Assembly: GCA_025699075.1 (NCBI GenBank)
Contig: JAILWG010000001.1
Coordinates: forward strand, 186,001 to 250,000
DNA length: 64,000 nucleotides
From: Candidatus Nitrosopumilus sp.
Lineage (GTDB): Archaea > Thermoproteota > Nitrososphaeria > Nitrososphaerales > Nitrosopumilaceae
Direction of reading: 5' to 3'
Of the stretch, positions 42,275 through 48,849 are shown piece after piece; the stretch's first letter is position 1; each line of letters begins with the position of its first letter. The position numbers and the translations under genes were made by a program. The notes under the pieces are model-generated. The model was not told where the DNA came from, made no database searches, and saw nothing but the letters and a program-made list of their open reading frames with translations.

Positions 42275-42348
42275 TGCCGCGGGCGGGATTTGAACGCGCG
42301 ACAGCCCGGTCTTCAGCCGAGTGCTCTCCCAGGCTGAGCTACCACGGC
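42275..42348 (-). tRNA. tRNA-Phe (anticodon GAA)
   Basis: Folds as a full cloverleaf: acceptor GCCGTGG/CCGCGGC with one G-U pair, D-stem GCTC/GAGC, anticodon stem CTCGG/CCGGG with loop CTGAAGA (anticodon GAA, complement at 42312-42314), variable CTGTC, and T-loop TTCAAAT. The base after the acceptor is A (discriminator); CCA is not encoded. The T-stem GCGCG/CCCGC has a C52-C62 mismatch, which is unusual. No intron is seen. Confidence 0.93.
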
Positions 42349-42392
42349 ACTTAGAAAAAAAGGATTATGTTGAGGAATTAAAGTTTGTCTTT

Positions 42393-42929
42393 TTAGATCT
42401 GCCAAGGGATATCATCTTGGTTTTTTCGTTTATTGATTAAACGAGCCATTACAAAAAATAGATCAGATAATCTGTTAAGATATTTGATGCAATTTGAATT
42501 AATTTCATCTTTTTCACTTAAATGAACAGTTTGAGATTCTGCACGTCTTACAACAGTTCTGACATAATGTAATTGAGCAGCAGAAGGATCGCCCCCAGGC
42601 AAAATGAAGTTTGTCAAGGGAGATAACTCGGATTCAAATCTATCAATATGTTTTTCTAGTTTTTCTATCATTTCTAAAGAAACTCTGTTTTTCACATCAT
42701 TAAGATTGGGGTTTGAAAGGTCTGCCCCCACTAAAAACAAGTCATTTTGAATTTCAGTTAAAAGAGAACTAACATCGTCATCTAATGAATTTGCCAACAC
42801 AACACCAAGAGCAGCATTTGCCTCGTCTACTGTTCCATATGATATAATTCGTGGATGAGATTTTGAAATTCTGAGATTTCCTTGCAGTCCTGTATTTCCA
42901 TCATCCCCTGTTTTGGTGTATATTTTCAT
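42393..42929 (-). CDS. Cob(I)alamin adenosyltransferase, PduO type
   Basis: 178 residues. The nucleotide-binding N terminus reads KIYTKTGDDGNTGLQGNLRISK, and SYGTVDEANAALGVV is the family signature. FILPGGDPSAAQLHYVRTVVRRAE forms the second ATP/cobalamin contact helix, ending NRLSDLFFVMARLIN. It transfers the adenosyl group from ATP to cob(I)alamin, making coenzyme B12, which methylmalonyl-CoA mutase of the carbon-fixation cycle needs. It lies just downstream of the tRNA gene on the same strand. Start ATG at 42929. Confidence 0.93.
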   Translation of the reverse strand: MKIYTKTGDDGNTGLQGNLRISKSHPRIISYGTVDEANAALGVVLANSLDDDVSSLLTEIQNDLFLVGADLSNPNLNDVKNRVSLEMIEKLEKHIDRFESELSPLTNFILPGGDPSAAQLHYVRTVVRRAESQTVHLSEKDEINSNCIKYLNRLSDLFFVMARLINKRKNQDDIPWQI

Positions 42930-43020
42930 GACTTTAAAATAAAGAAATAACTATTATGTTATTCGAAATTAGAGAATATGAAAACTCATTAGGAGAATCT
43001 GACACAACCTAGATCATAAT

Positions 43021-43554
43021 ATGATTACCAATTTTTTTAAAACAGCAATTAATTTGAAAAAAATTCAAAGGCAGGGGTGGGTAGATAAATTATCAATAAG
43101 TAGTCCTGAATCTGTTGCAGACCATTCTTACACCATGGCCATAATGGGAATGGTGTTATCAGATTTGGAAAATTATAATTCTGAAAAAATTCTCAAAATG
43201 ATTTTGCTCCATGATTTGGCAGAATCTGAAATTGGGGATTTTACTCCTGAACAAATTTCCGCAGAAAAAAAGAAAAAATTAGAAGATGATGCATTTACAA
43301 AAATTTTAAGAAATTTACCAGATACAATAAAGTCAGAATATCAAAATATTTGGAAAGAATACCAAGATAACAATACAGAGGAATCAAATTTTGTGCACCA
43401 GATTGATAGGGTGGAAATGGTCTTACAAGCAAAAACATATCAAAAAGAAGGGTATTCCAAAGAGAAATTATCTACGTTTTTTGAAACAGCAAAAAATGAT
43501 ATCGTCCATCCGAGATTGAAAGAATTATTTAGAAAAATCATTGAAGATGAATAA
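43021..43554 (+). CDS. HD-domain nucleotidase/phosphohydrolase
   Basis: 177 residues of the HD superfamily, closest to YfbR/HDDC2-type 5'-deoxynucleotidases. Metal-binding residues are visible: His in SVADHSYTMAIMGM, the HD pair in ILLHDLAESEIGDFTPEQIS, and the distal Asp in FVHQIDRVEMVLQA. The E-x-x-x-GD motif after the HD pair is typical of YfbR. It probably removes phosphate from deoxynucleoside monophosphates. Next gene (43558) begins three bases later on the same strand. Confidence 0.85.
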   Translation: MITNFFKTAINLKKIQRQGWVDKLSISSPESVADHSYTMAIMGMVLSDLENYNSEKILKMILLHDLAESEIGDFTPEQISAEKKKKLEDDAFTKILRNLPDTIKSEYQNIWKEYQDNNTEESNFVHQIDRVEMVLQAKTYQKEGYSKEKLSTFFETAKNDIVHPRLKELFRKIIEDE

Positions 43555-43557
43555 AAA

Positions 43558-43782
43558 ATGTCAGAGAATAATAAAGATGAATTAATTGATGCACAAAAAC
43601 AAGTTATAGGTATATTGTTTGAAGTGATTAAAAGATTACAAGCAAACAATGATCTTGATGAAGAGTATTTTCAAATTATATCAAACGAAAATAAAAATCA
43701 AAAAAGAGTTAAAGAAATTCTGGATGAAAGAACAGAAAATGCAAAAATTGTGGGCAGATTGTTGGAAAAATTAGAGGTTTAA
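43558..43782 (+). CDS. Hypothetical small helical protein
   Basis: 74 residues, one or two helices (LIDAQKQVIGILFEVIKRLQ; KRVKEILDERTENAKIVGRL), acidic and soluble. It starts three bases after the HD-domain gene and so is likely co-translated with it. Family not recognised. Its stop overlaps the end of the convergent gene 43779 by four bases. Confidence 0.5.
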   Translation: MSENNKDELIDAQKQVIGILFEVIKRLQANNDLDEEYFQIISNENKNQKRVKEILDERTENAKIVGRLLEKLEV

Positions 43783-44090
43783 TTTCCACAACTGCAATCA
43801 TCATCAGAGATGATTCGTAAATGAGCAGTTTGCTGATATTTGTCTTGAATGTAGTTTGCAAGATTTACGATTCTTATCCTAGATTCTCGTGTAGTCCAAT
43901 TCCCCTCATTTTCAAACCAAAATTCTATCTCATCAAGATCATATCGTTCATTTTGTTCAACAAGATTCTTGAAAATCAGTTTGATTTCATCTATTTCTGA
44001 TTCAGAAAGTTTTGATTTATCCTCGACTAGAGTTGTAATTTCATTTAATTTTATAATTACATTATTAGTTAAAGGCATATTTTCCAGCAT
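43779..44090 (-). CDS. Hypothetical acidic protein
   Basis: 103 residues from the ATG at 44090 (MLENMPLTNNVIIKLNEITT). A TTG at 44150 would add a hydrophobic stretch but almost touches the next gene's start. The body is acidic and helical (LSESEIDEIKLIFKNLVEQN; DLDEIEFWFENEGNWTTRES) and ends with DDDCSCGN, a CxC that could bind metal. Family not recognised. Confidence 0.5.
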   Translation of the reverse strand: MLENMPLTNNVIIKLNEITTLVEDKSKLSESEIDEIKLIFKNLVEQNERYDLDEIEFWFENEGNWTTRESRIRIVNLANYIQDKYQQTAHLRIISDDDCSCGN

Positions 44091-44151
44091 CTTAGATTCT
44101 ATAACAATCTTTAGAAGAAAAATTGTTATAGCAACCAGATTGCTTATCAAT

Positions 44152-44499
44152 ATGCAATATTTCCAGGCTTTAAAATTAGGTCAGAAAAGAGTAGCCGAAG
44201 CAAGAGAATATCTTAACACTTTAACAAACGGAAAAGCGATGCCTGCATTAGCACTCGCAGATTCTAAATCTAATATTTGGACCCCTGTCGGGGAAGAAAA
44301 CATGTATGCATTTGTAGATGAATCAGCTGGATTTGTATTGACAGACAATAGTGGGTATATTCTTGCCTTGGTGGATAAAACAGGTTCTTCAAAAACGATT
44401 GTTCAAGGAGTGACAAAACAACAAAAAGAAGTACTGGAAAAAGCATTTCAAAAGGACAATATTCCAAAATTTGAAGGTAAAGTAATTCTACCCGTATAG
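44152..44499 (+). CDS. Hypothetical 115-aa protein
   Basis: I use the ATG at 44152 (MQYFQALKLGQKRVAEAREYL). A longer in-frame reading from 43969 would run through the opposite-strand gene and looks like shadow coding. The protein is a compact alpha/beta domain: KAMPALALADSKSNIWTPVG, then AFVDESAGFVLTDNSGYILA and a C-terminal helix KEVLEKAFQKDNIPKFEG. It is 51 bases upstream of the ornithine cyclodeaminase-like gene on the same strand. Family not recognised. Confidence 0.6.
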   Translation: MQYFQALKLGQKRVAEAREYLNTLTNGKAMPALALADSKSNIWTPVGEENMYAFVDESAGFVLTDNSGYILALVDKTGSSKTIVQGVTKQQKEVLEKAFQKDNIPKFEGKVILPV

Positions 44500-44550
44500 T
44501 CTCAAGAAAAAAACGTAAGCTTTAGTTATGATATAATATAGAATTAAAAA

Positions 44551-45774
44551 ATGAGCAAATTTTCTCAAGAAATTCAGGTAGAAGGTCATTTGATAGACTC
44601 TTCAATTTTGACTAAAATCTTTGATAAGATCATGGACTTGCAGGGGGAATTTCAAGTAGAGGAGATTAATATTGGAAAAAAGAAAAAGGACCAGTCTTTT
44701 GCAAGATTACTAATTACAGGAAAAAATCAAAAACATTTAGATGAAATTTTAGAAACAGTTTATCGTTTAGGTGCTGTATCAAAAATTCAACAGCAGATCA
44801 CATTAAAAAAAGCACCAAAAAATTATGTAATGCCTGACAATTTTTACAGTACAACTAACAACCACACTCATGTATTTCATAAAGGAAAATGGATTCCAGT
44901 AGAAAATATGATGATGGACAAATGCATTGTTGTTAAAGGAAATAGAGCATTCTGTGTACCGGTAAGGGATGTAAAAAAAGATGATCAGATAATTGTTGGA
45001 GAAAAAGGTATCAAAATTACCCCCCCTGAACGTCCAAGAGAAGGTGTTAACGTGTTTGAATTCATGGGAAGTTCAAGTTCTAGTGAAAGGCCAACTCAAC
45101 ACATTGCTAAAAAAGTTGCAGACGACATCTACAATACAAAAAAGAAAGGAGGTAAAATTGTAATCGTTGGCGGTCCTGCAATTGTTCATACTGGTGCAGA
45201 TGATGCAGTATCAGAACTAATCAGATCAGGATATATCGACGGAGTATTGGCAGGAAATGCACTTGCAGTTCATGATATTGAATATGCCACATTGGGGACA
45301 TCTCTTGGAATGAATGTACATAATGCCACATTAGCATATCATGGACATAGAAATCACATGGATACAATCAATGCAGTATTCAAGGCAGGTTCAATAACTA
45401 ACATGGTAAAATCTGGAAAATTGAAAAAAGGCATAATGTACGAATGCGTGAAAAACAAAGTGCCATTTGTTTTAGCAGGTTCAATAAGAGATGATGGGCC
45501 ATTACCAGATGTAATTACAGATGTGGCCGAAGCACAACGAGAATACAAAAAAGTTCTAAAAGATGCAAGCATGGTAATTATGATTTCAACAATGCTACAC
45601 TCTATCGCCACAGGCAATATGCTCCCTGCAAATGTCAAAGTAATCGTGGTAGACATTAATCAACCAACAGTTACAAAACTTATGGATAGAGGCACATGGC
45701 AAGCCCTAGGAATTGTTTCTGATGTGGGTGCATTTTTGCCAATGGTTGCCCAACAAATTAGAAAAAAGAAATAA
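44551..45774 (+). CDS. Archaeal ornithine cyclodeaminase-like protein (TIGR00300/LOR-SDH type)
   Basis: 407 residues. The N-terminal ~110-residue domain (VEGHLIDSSILTKIFDKIMD; FQVEEINIGKKKKDQSFARL) is the LOR/SDH-type domain, followed by a linker with VFHKGKWIPVENMMMDKCIV. The C-terminal ~210 residues form a Rossmann fold: GGKIVIVGGPAIVHTGADDA, DGVLAGNALAVHDIEYATLG, and the late block IVVDINQPTVTKLMDRGT. In archaea this TIGR00300 family turns ornithine into proline and ammonia with NAD. Its C terminus meets the stop of the KaiC-like gene (45775) with no spacer. Confidence 0.82.
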   Translation: MSKFSQEIQVEGHLIDSSILTKIFDKIMDLQGEFQVEEINIGKKKKDQSFARLLITGKNQKHLDEILETVYRLGAVSKIQQQITLKKAPKNYVMPDNFYSTTNNHTHVFHKGKWIPVENMMMDKCIVVKGNRAFCVPVRDVKKDDQIIVGEKGIKITPPERPREGVNVFEFMGSSSSSERPTQHIAKKVADDIYNTKKKGGKIVIVGGPAIVHTGADDAVSELIRSGYIDGVLAGNALAVHDIEYATLGTSLGMNVHNATLAYHGHRNHMDTINAVFKAGSITNMVKSGKLKKGIMYECVKNKVPFVLAGSIRDDGPLPDVITDVAEAQREYKKVLKDASMVIMISTMLHSIATGNMLPANVKVIVVDINQPTVTKLMDRGTWQALGIVSDVGAFLPMVAQQIRKKK

Positions 45775-46521
45775 TCATGGCACCAATCGAGGATGAAGTA
45801 GCTGTAATCCATCAGAATTAAGATCAATTGGATGAATTTGCTCACTGTGTTTAATTCCTCTCATTTTTGTCACTTGAATTGTTCTTTCCATAGTGTCTTC
45901 AATTCTTGTATGTCTTAGTTGAATTATTCCCGAAGTGACAAACCATTCTAAAGGAATTTCGTCATTTTCAGAATATTCTGAAAGAATCAAACTTGTCACG
46001 CCAAAATTTTCCAAAGCTTGAACCATTCCTTGCAGCCCCTGTCTCATGTAGAATTTGTCAGGATACTGCATAGCTAGAATTGTCACAGAATCAATAACTA
46101 CACGTTTTGCTTCAATTCTCTTAATGCTGCTTAGAATTAATTTTGTTAAATGTTCAAAGGGCAATTGTTCACCGCGATATAGAGAGTCATCTTTGCCGAT
46201 TAATTCATCTTGAATTTTGAAAGGTCTTGCATCAATCATCAAAATTTTGTCTTGTGAAATTAAATCATCAAAGTCCCATCCATATGATTTACAGTCGTTT
46301 TTCACTTCATCAATATTTTGAGACATTGTCACATAGATTCCAGGTTCATCAAAGTCTTTAGCTCCTGAATGTAGGTATTGTAGGCCAAAAGTGGTCTTTC
46401 CACTACCCGGAGGACCAGAAACCGTCACAGATCTACCAGGCTTCAATCCTCCTGAAATTACCGAATCTAATCCAGGAATTCCAGTTTTTACTTTGGAATA
46501 TGTTGAATCCATATTATACAA
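45775..46521 (-). CDS. KaiC-like RecA-fold ATPase
   Basis: 248 residues, one KaiC/RadA-type domain. It begins KTGIPGLDSVISGGLKPGRS, then Walker A SGPPGSGKTTFGLQYL, and the Walker B-like VIDSVTILAMQYPDKFYMR. The end EDTMERTIQVTKMRGIKHSEQ, IHPIDLNSDGL is typical of KaiC-family single-domain proteins. It may sense nucleotide state or act like the ArlH/FlaH ATPase of archaella, but it has the KaiC-like C terminus, so the ArlH link is uncertain. It is 70 bases downstream of the TrmB gene, both on the minus strand. Start ATG at 46512 is an option. Confidence 0.82.
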   Translation of the reverse strand: MYNMDSTYSKVKTGIPGLDSVISGGLKPGRSVTVSGPPGSGKTTFGLQYLHSGAKDFDEPGIYVTMSQNIDEVKNDCKSYGWDFDDLISQDKILMIDARPFKIQDELIGKDDSLYRGEQLPFEHLTKLILSSIKRIEAKRVVIDSVTILAMQYPDKFYMRQGLQGMVQALENFGVTSLILSEYSENDEIPLEWFVTSGIIQLRHTRIEDTMERTIQVTKMRGIKHSEQIHPIDLNSDGLQLLHPRLVP

Positions 46522-46591
46522 AATCTAGGAGAATTTTGTATATAAAGACGCAGACGAGTTTGATTCTAACAAGTATTTTTGTATGAAATTA

Positions 46592-47443
46592 TTACAAGTG
46601 AATATTCTTGGAACTTGTCCATAGAGATTCAAAGAGTAATTTCATCGAATAGACCATGGATTTTGAGTTTGTCCACATTGCAAATAGTTCTTCAGAAGAA
46701 TTGGCATTCTTTGTAAAGAACAACATCTCACCATTGTCCTTTAGGATAAAGCACAGATGATTTTCTATATCTTTACTGAGTTTTTTAATGTTCTTTCTTT
46801 CCAAGTCATCAAAAATGTATGCAGTCTTTTCAGAGCATGCACTTAGTAATCTGAATTGCTGTTTTGATTTTACAAACGATTCCAGAAAATCTCCGTGATA
46901 TAGTTTAAGATAATCTTTTTCAGAACCTAAAATTAAAAATTCATCATTGTAACTATCAGTCATTTCAGTTATTTTTGAATGAATCTGATTTGAGCCCTGA
47001 AGCATTTGGAATTTTTCTTCCACCTCATCGTGAATTGAATCAAATGTTGGAATGTTATCCCATAATTCAGATAATCCTTTCTCCATTTGCTCTAGTGATT
47101 TTACTCGTTCTTTTTCTGAATTGACTAAAATCCAAATTGCTTTATCTAAAGGTAATGCAGTAAATTGAATTGGATGCTGGAATGTTGCAGATACTACTCC
47201 TTTGTTTTGTAATGCTGACAACAAGTGATATGTTTCAGTTCTAGGAAGTTTTAGTGCCTTGCATACTTCTGGAGCAGTCTTTGCACCGTATTTTCCTAAA
47301 TAAATAAACACCTTACTTTGATTTGATGTTAAACCATATTGCAATAATTCTGTTTGAACCTTTTCAACTGAAAGTTTGTATTCATACATTTGGGAATCCG
47401 GTGTTGAGTCAAATACTGATGCTTGTGTTGTTTCTTTTGCCAT
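46592..47443 (-). CDS. TrmB-family transcriptional regulator (copy 1)
   Basis: 283 residues. The winged helix is near residues 35-95: LTSNQSKVFIYLGKYGAKTA, then ALKLPRTETYHLLSALQNKG (recognition helix region) and VVSATFQHPIQFTALPLDKA. A coiled-coil linker follows, and the C-terminal domain (residues 150-280) resembles the effector part, including DEFLILGSEKDYLKLYHGDF. It is a clear paralogue of the regulator at 62683 (shared core KALK(L/I)PRTETYHLLS). The two bracket the pilus locus, so each may control an arm. The gene follows a 37-codon ORF with a six-base gap. Confidence 0.85.
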   Translation of the reverse strand: MAKETTQASVFDSTPDSQMYEYKLSVEKVQTELLQYGLTSNQSKVFIYLGKYGAKTAPEVCKALKLPRTETYHLLSALQNKGVVSATFQHPIQFTALPLDKAIWILVNSEKERVKSLEQMEKGLSELWDNIPTFDSIHDEVEEKFQMLQGSNQIHSKITEMTDSYNDEFLILGSEKDYLKLYHGDFLESFVKSKQQFRLLSACSEKTAYIFDDLERKNIKKLSKDIENHLCFILKDNGEMLFFTKNANSSEELFAMWTNSKSMVYSMKLLFESLWTSSKNIHL

Positions 47444-47449
47444 GTTTTT

Positions 47450-47563
47450 TCAGGATCCTACGTTAGAACATACTGGTCTAAATTGATGTATAGCTAAATT
47501 TGTTAGATCGGATTGATCGTTTTTGTCAATTTTTTGACCAGATAATAGAGTTAATTCAGGCAT
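47450..47563 (-). CDS. Hidden 37-codon ORF between the coiled-coil gene and TrmB
   Basis: ATG at 47563, stop at 47450. It encodes MPELTLLSGQKIDKNDQSDL and TNLAIHQFRPVCSNVGS. It begins nine bases after the stop of 47573 and ends six bases before the TrmB start, so it fills its slot exactly, as real operon genes do. A GGAG ribosome-binding sequence lies upstream of the ATG. No domain is recognised. Evidence is the precise operon fit only. Confidence 0.5.
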   Translation of the reverse strand: MPELTLLSGQKIDKNDQSDLTNLAIHQFRPVCSNVGS

Positions 47564-47572
47564 GATAATTTA

Positions 47573-48226
47573 CTAGACTCCAATTTTTATCATGTTTTCT
47601 ACAGGAATTGCCTTGCCTGAATAGATCGATTTTAAGGTAAAATTCTCTCGCATCCCAGATGATTTTAAGAATGTAATTTCCAGCGTTCCTTCAGATCCTC
47701 TAAATGCAACACAACCCATGTCTTCTTTTAGGCCTTTCTCCATAACATTAGTTAATGTAGATAATGTTCTGCGAAGATTCTCTAATTTTGATTTTAACTC
47801 ATCTACCGCTTTAAAATATAACTCTAGCTCTCCTTTTAGACCTATTCCGTTGTATACTAGAATTTCATTAAGATTATACCATTTGTCACTAGTTCCTTTT
47901 TTTGCTTTTTTCTTTTTTTCAACTTTTTCTTTAATTTTCTTTTCTGGTTTTGTCTTGTCATCATCATCCTTACTGTCTCCTTTCTCCTCTGCTTTTTTAT
48001 CGTCAGTTTTTTTCTTATCTGATTTGGAATCAGATGATGAACCATCAAATTTTGCTTTTAATGCAAGAAAGTCAGGATCATCAGGATTGCTTTCTTCATT
48101 GATACGAATTTTTTCCCCTAACAAATTAGAATATTCTTGAATTTGAAATTCTGTGTCTTCAATCTCTTTTTCCAGATTTGTTTTAAGAGAATTGACTGAA
48201 TTGAATCGCTCTATTAGATTTTTCAA
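47573..48226 (-). CDS. Coiled-coil protein with low-complexity middle
   Basis: 217 residues. An N-terminal coiled coil (LIERFNSVNSLKTNLEKEIE, DTEFQIQEYSNLLGEK) is followed by a Lys/Asp/Glu low-complexity stretch (residues ~65-115, e.g. KKTDDKKAEEKGDSKDDDDK), then a folded C-terminal part with ELELYFKAVDELKSKLENLR and VAFRGSEGTLEITFLKSSG. It is not membrane-bound. Its start overlaps the stop of the next upstream gene by four bases (ATGA), so the pair is co-translated. Probably a structural partner of the pilus apparatus by position. Confidence 0.55.
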   Translation of the reverse strand: MKNLIERFNSVNSLKTNLEKEIEDTEFQIQEYSNLLGEKIRINEESNPDDPDFLALKAKFDGSSSDSKSDKKKTDDKKAEEKGDSKDDDDKTKPEKKIKEKVEKKKKAKKGTSDKWYNLNEILVYNGIGLKGELELYFKAVDELKSKLENLRRTLSTLTNVMEKGLKEDMGCVAFRGSEGTLEITFLKSSGMRENFTLKSIYSGKAIPVENMIKIGV

Positions 48227-48774
48227 GATTCCTCATCTAATGGTACAATCGAGGGCAAGTTTTCTTTGAGCTGTGATAGTGTGCTTAGTTGTTTTGTAGC
48301 AGTACGCAAGAAAGTGATTTTCTCAGTCAAGTAAGATTTTTGCTTTTGTATTAATTCCAGTAATTGTGGAGTGACATGTTCTACAATTTCAGTGATCACT
48401 TCGGGAGGATAATCTGTGAATTTTTTTGTCTCTGTTTTTCCATTTGATAGTTTGATTATCAATTTCAAGTTTGGAAGCATTGTTATTGTGCTGTCCGATG
48501 GAAGATTGAATATTCCAGGATGAACACTTGTTGAAAATGATAAAAATTGAGTAATTACCTGTAAAGCATTATGTAAATCGTCAATGACATTTGTCTTTTG
48601 ATCTTCCAGCTCATAGATTTGAAGGGATTCCTCCATCAGGGTATTTAGCTGGGTCAGTGTCTTTGCATTGATATCATTAGGATCCACTGAAACTTGCTCA
48701 GGAGCTGCTTGTTGCTCAGGAGCTGCTTGTTGCTCAGGAACAGTCGTATTATCTGTAGATTCTGCAGATTGCAA
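48223..48774 (-). CDS. Helical protein with Gln/Ala/Pro repeat
   Basis: 183 residues. Near the N terminus it has an 18-base tandem repeat encoding PEQQAA twice, then a partial copy (PEQ). The rest is helical and soluble (NAKTLTQLNTLMEESLQIYE; HNALQVITQFLSFS; TEIVEHVTPQLLELIQKQKS). No domain recognised. It is the first gene of the minus-strand arm of the pilus locus and precedes the 217-residue coiled-coil gene with an ATGA overlap. It lacks a signal peptide and so is cytosolic, perhaps an assembly factor. Confidence 0.6.
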   Translation of the reverse strand: MQSAESTDNTTVPEQQAAPEQQAAPEQVSVDPNDINAKTLTQLNTLMEESLQIYELEDQKTNVIDDLHNALQVITQFLSFSTSVHPGIFNLPSDSTITMLPNLKLIIKLSNGKTETKKFTDYPPEVITEIVEHVTPQLLELIQKQKSYLTEKITFLRTATKQLSTLSQLKENLPSIVPLDEES

Positions 48775-48849
48775 TGACTATCAAATCCCAAAAGATCACA
48801 TTAAAAGTTGTATGTACCTTAATGTTACAGATCTTAACTTAGGCTCATT

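Noticed and set aside
43969-44151. N-terminal extension of the gene at 44152
   Set aside because: It would cross the opposite-strand gene; the ATG at 44152 begins a sensible domain.
45775-46521. ArlH/FlaH of an archaellum
   Set aside because: C-terminal motifs look KaiC-like and the archaellum F, G and sensor genes are absent from the window, so ArlH is not claimed.
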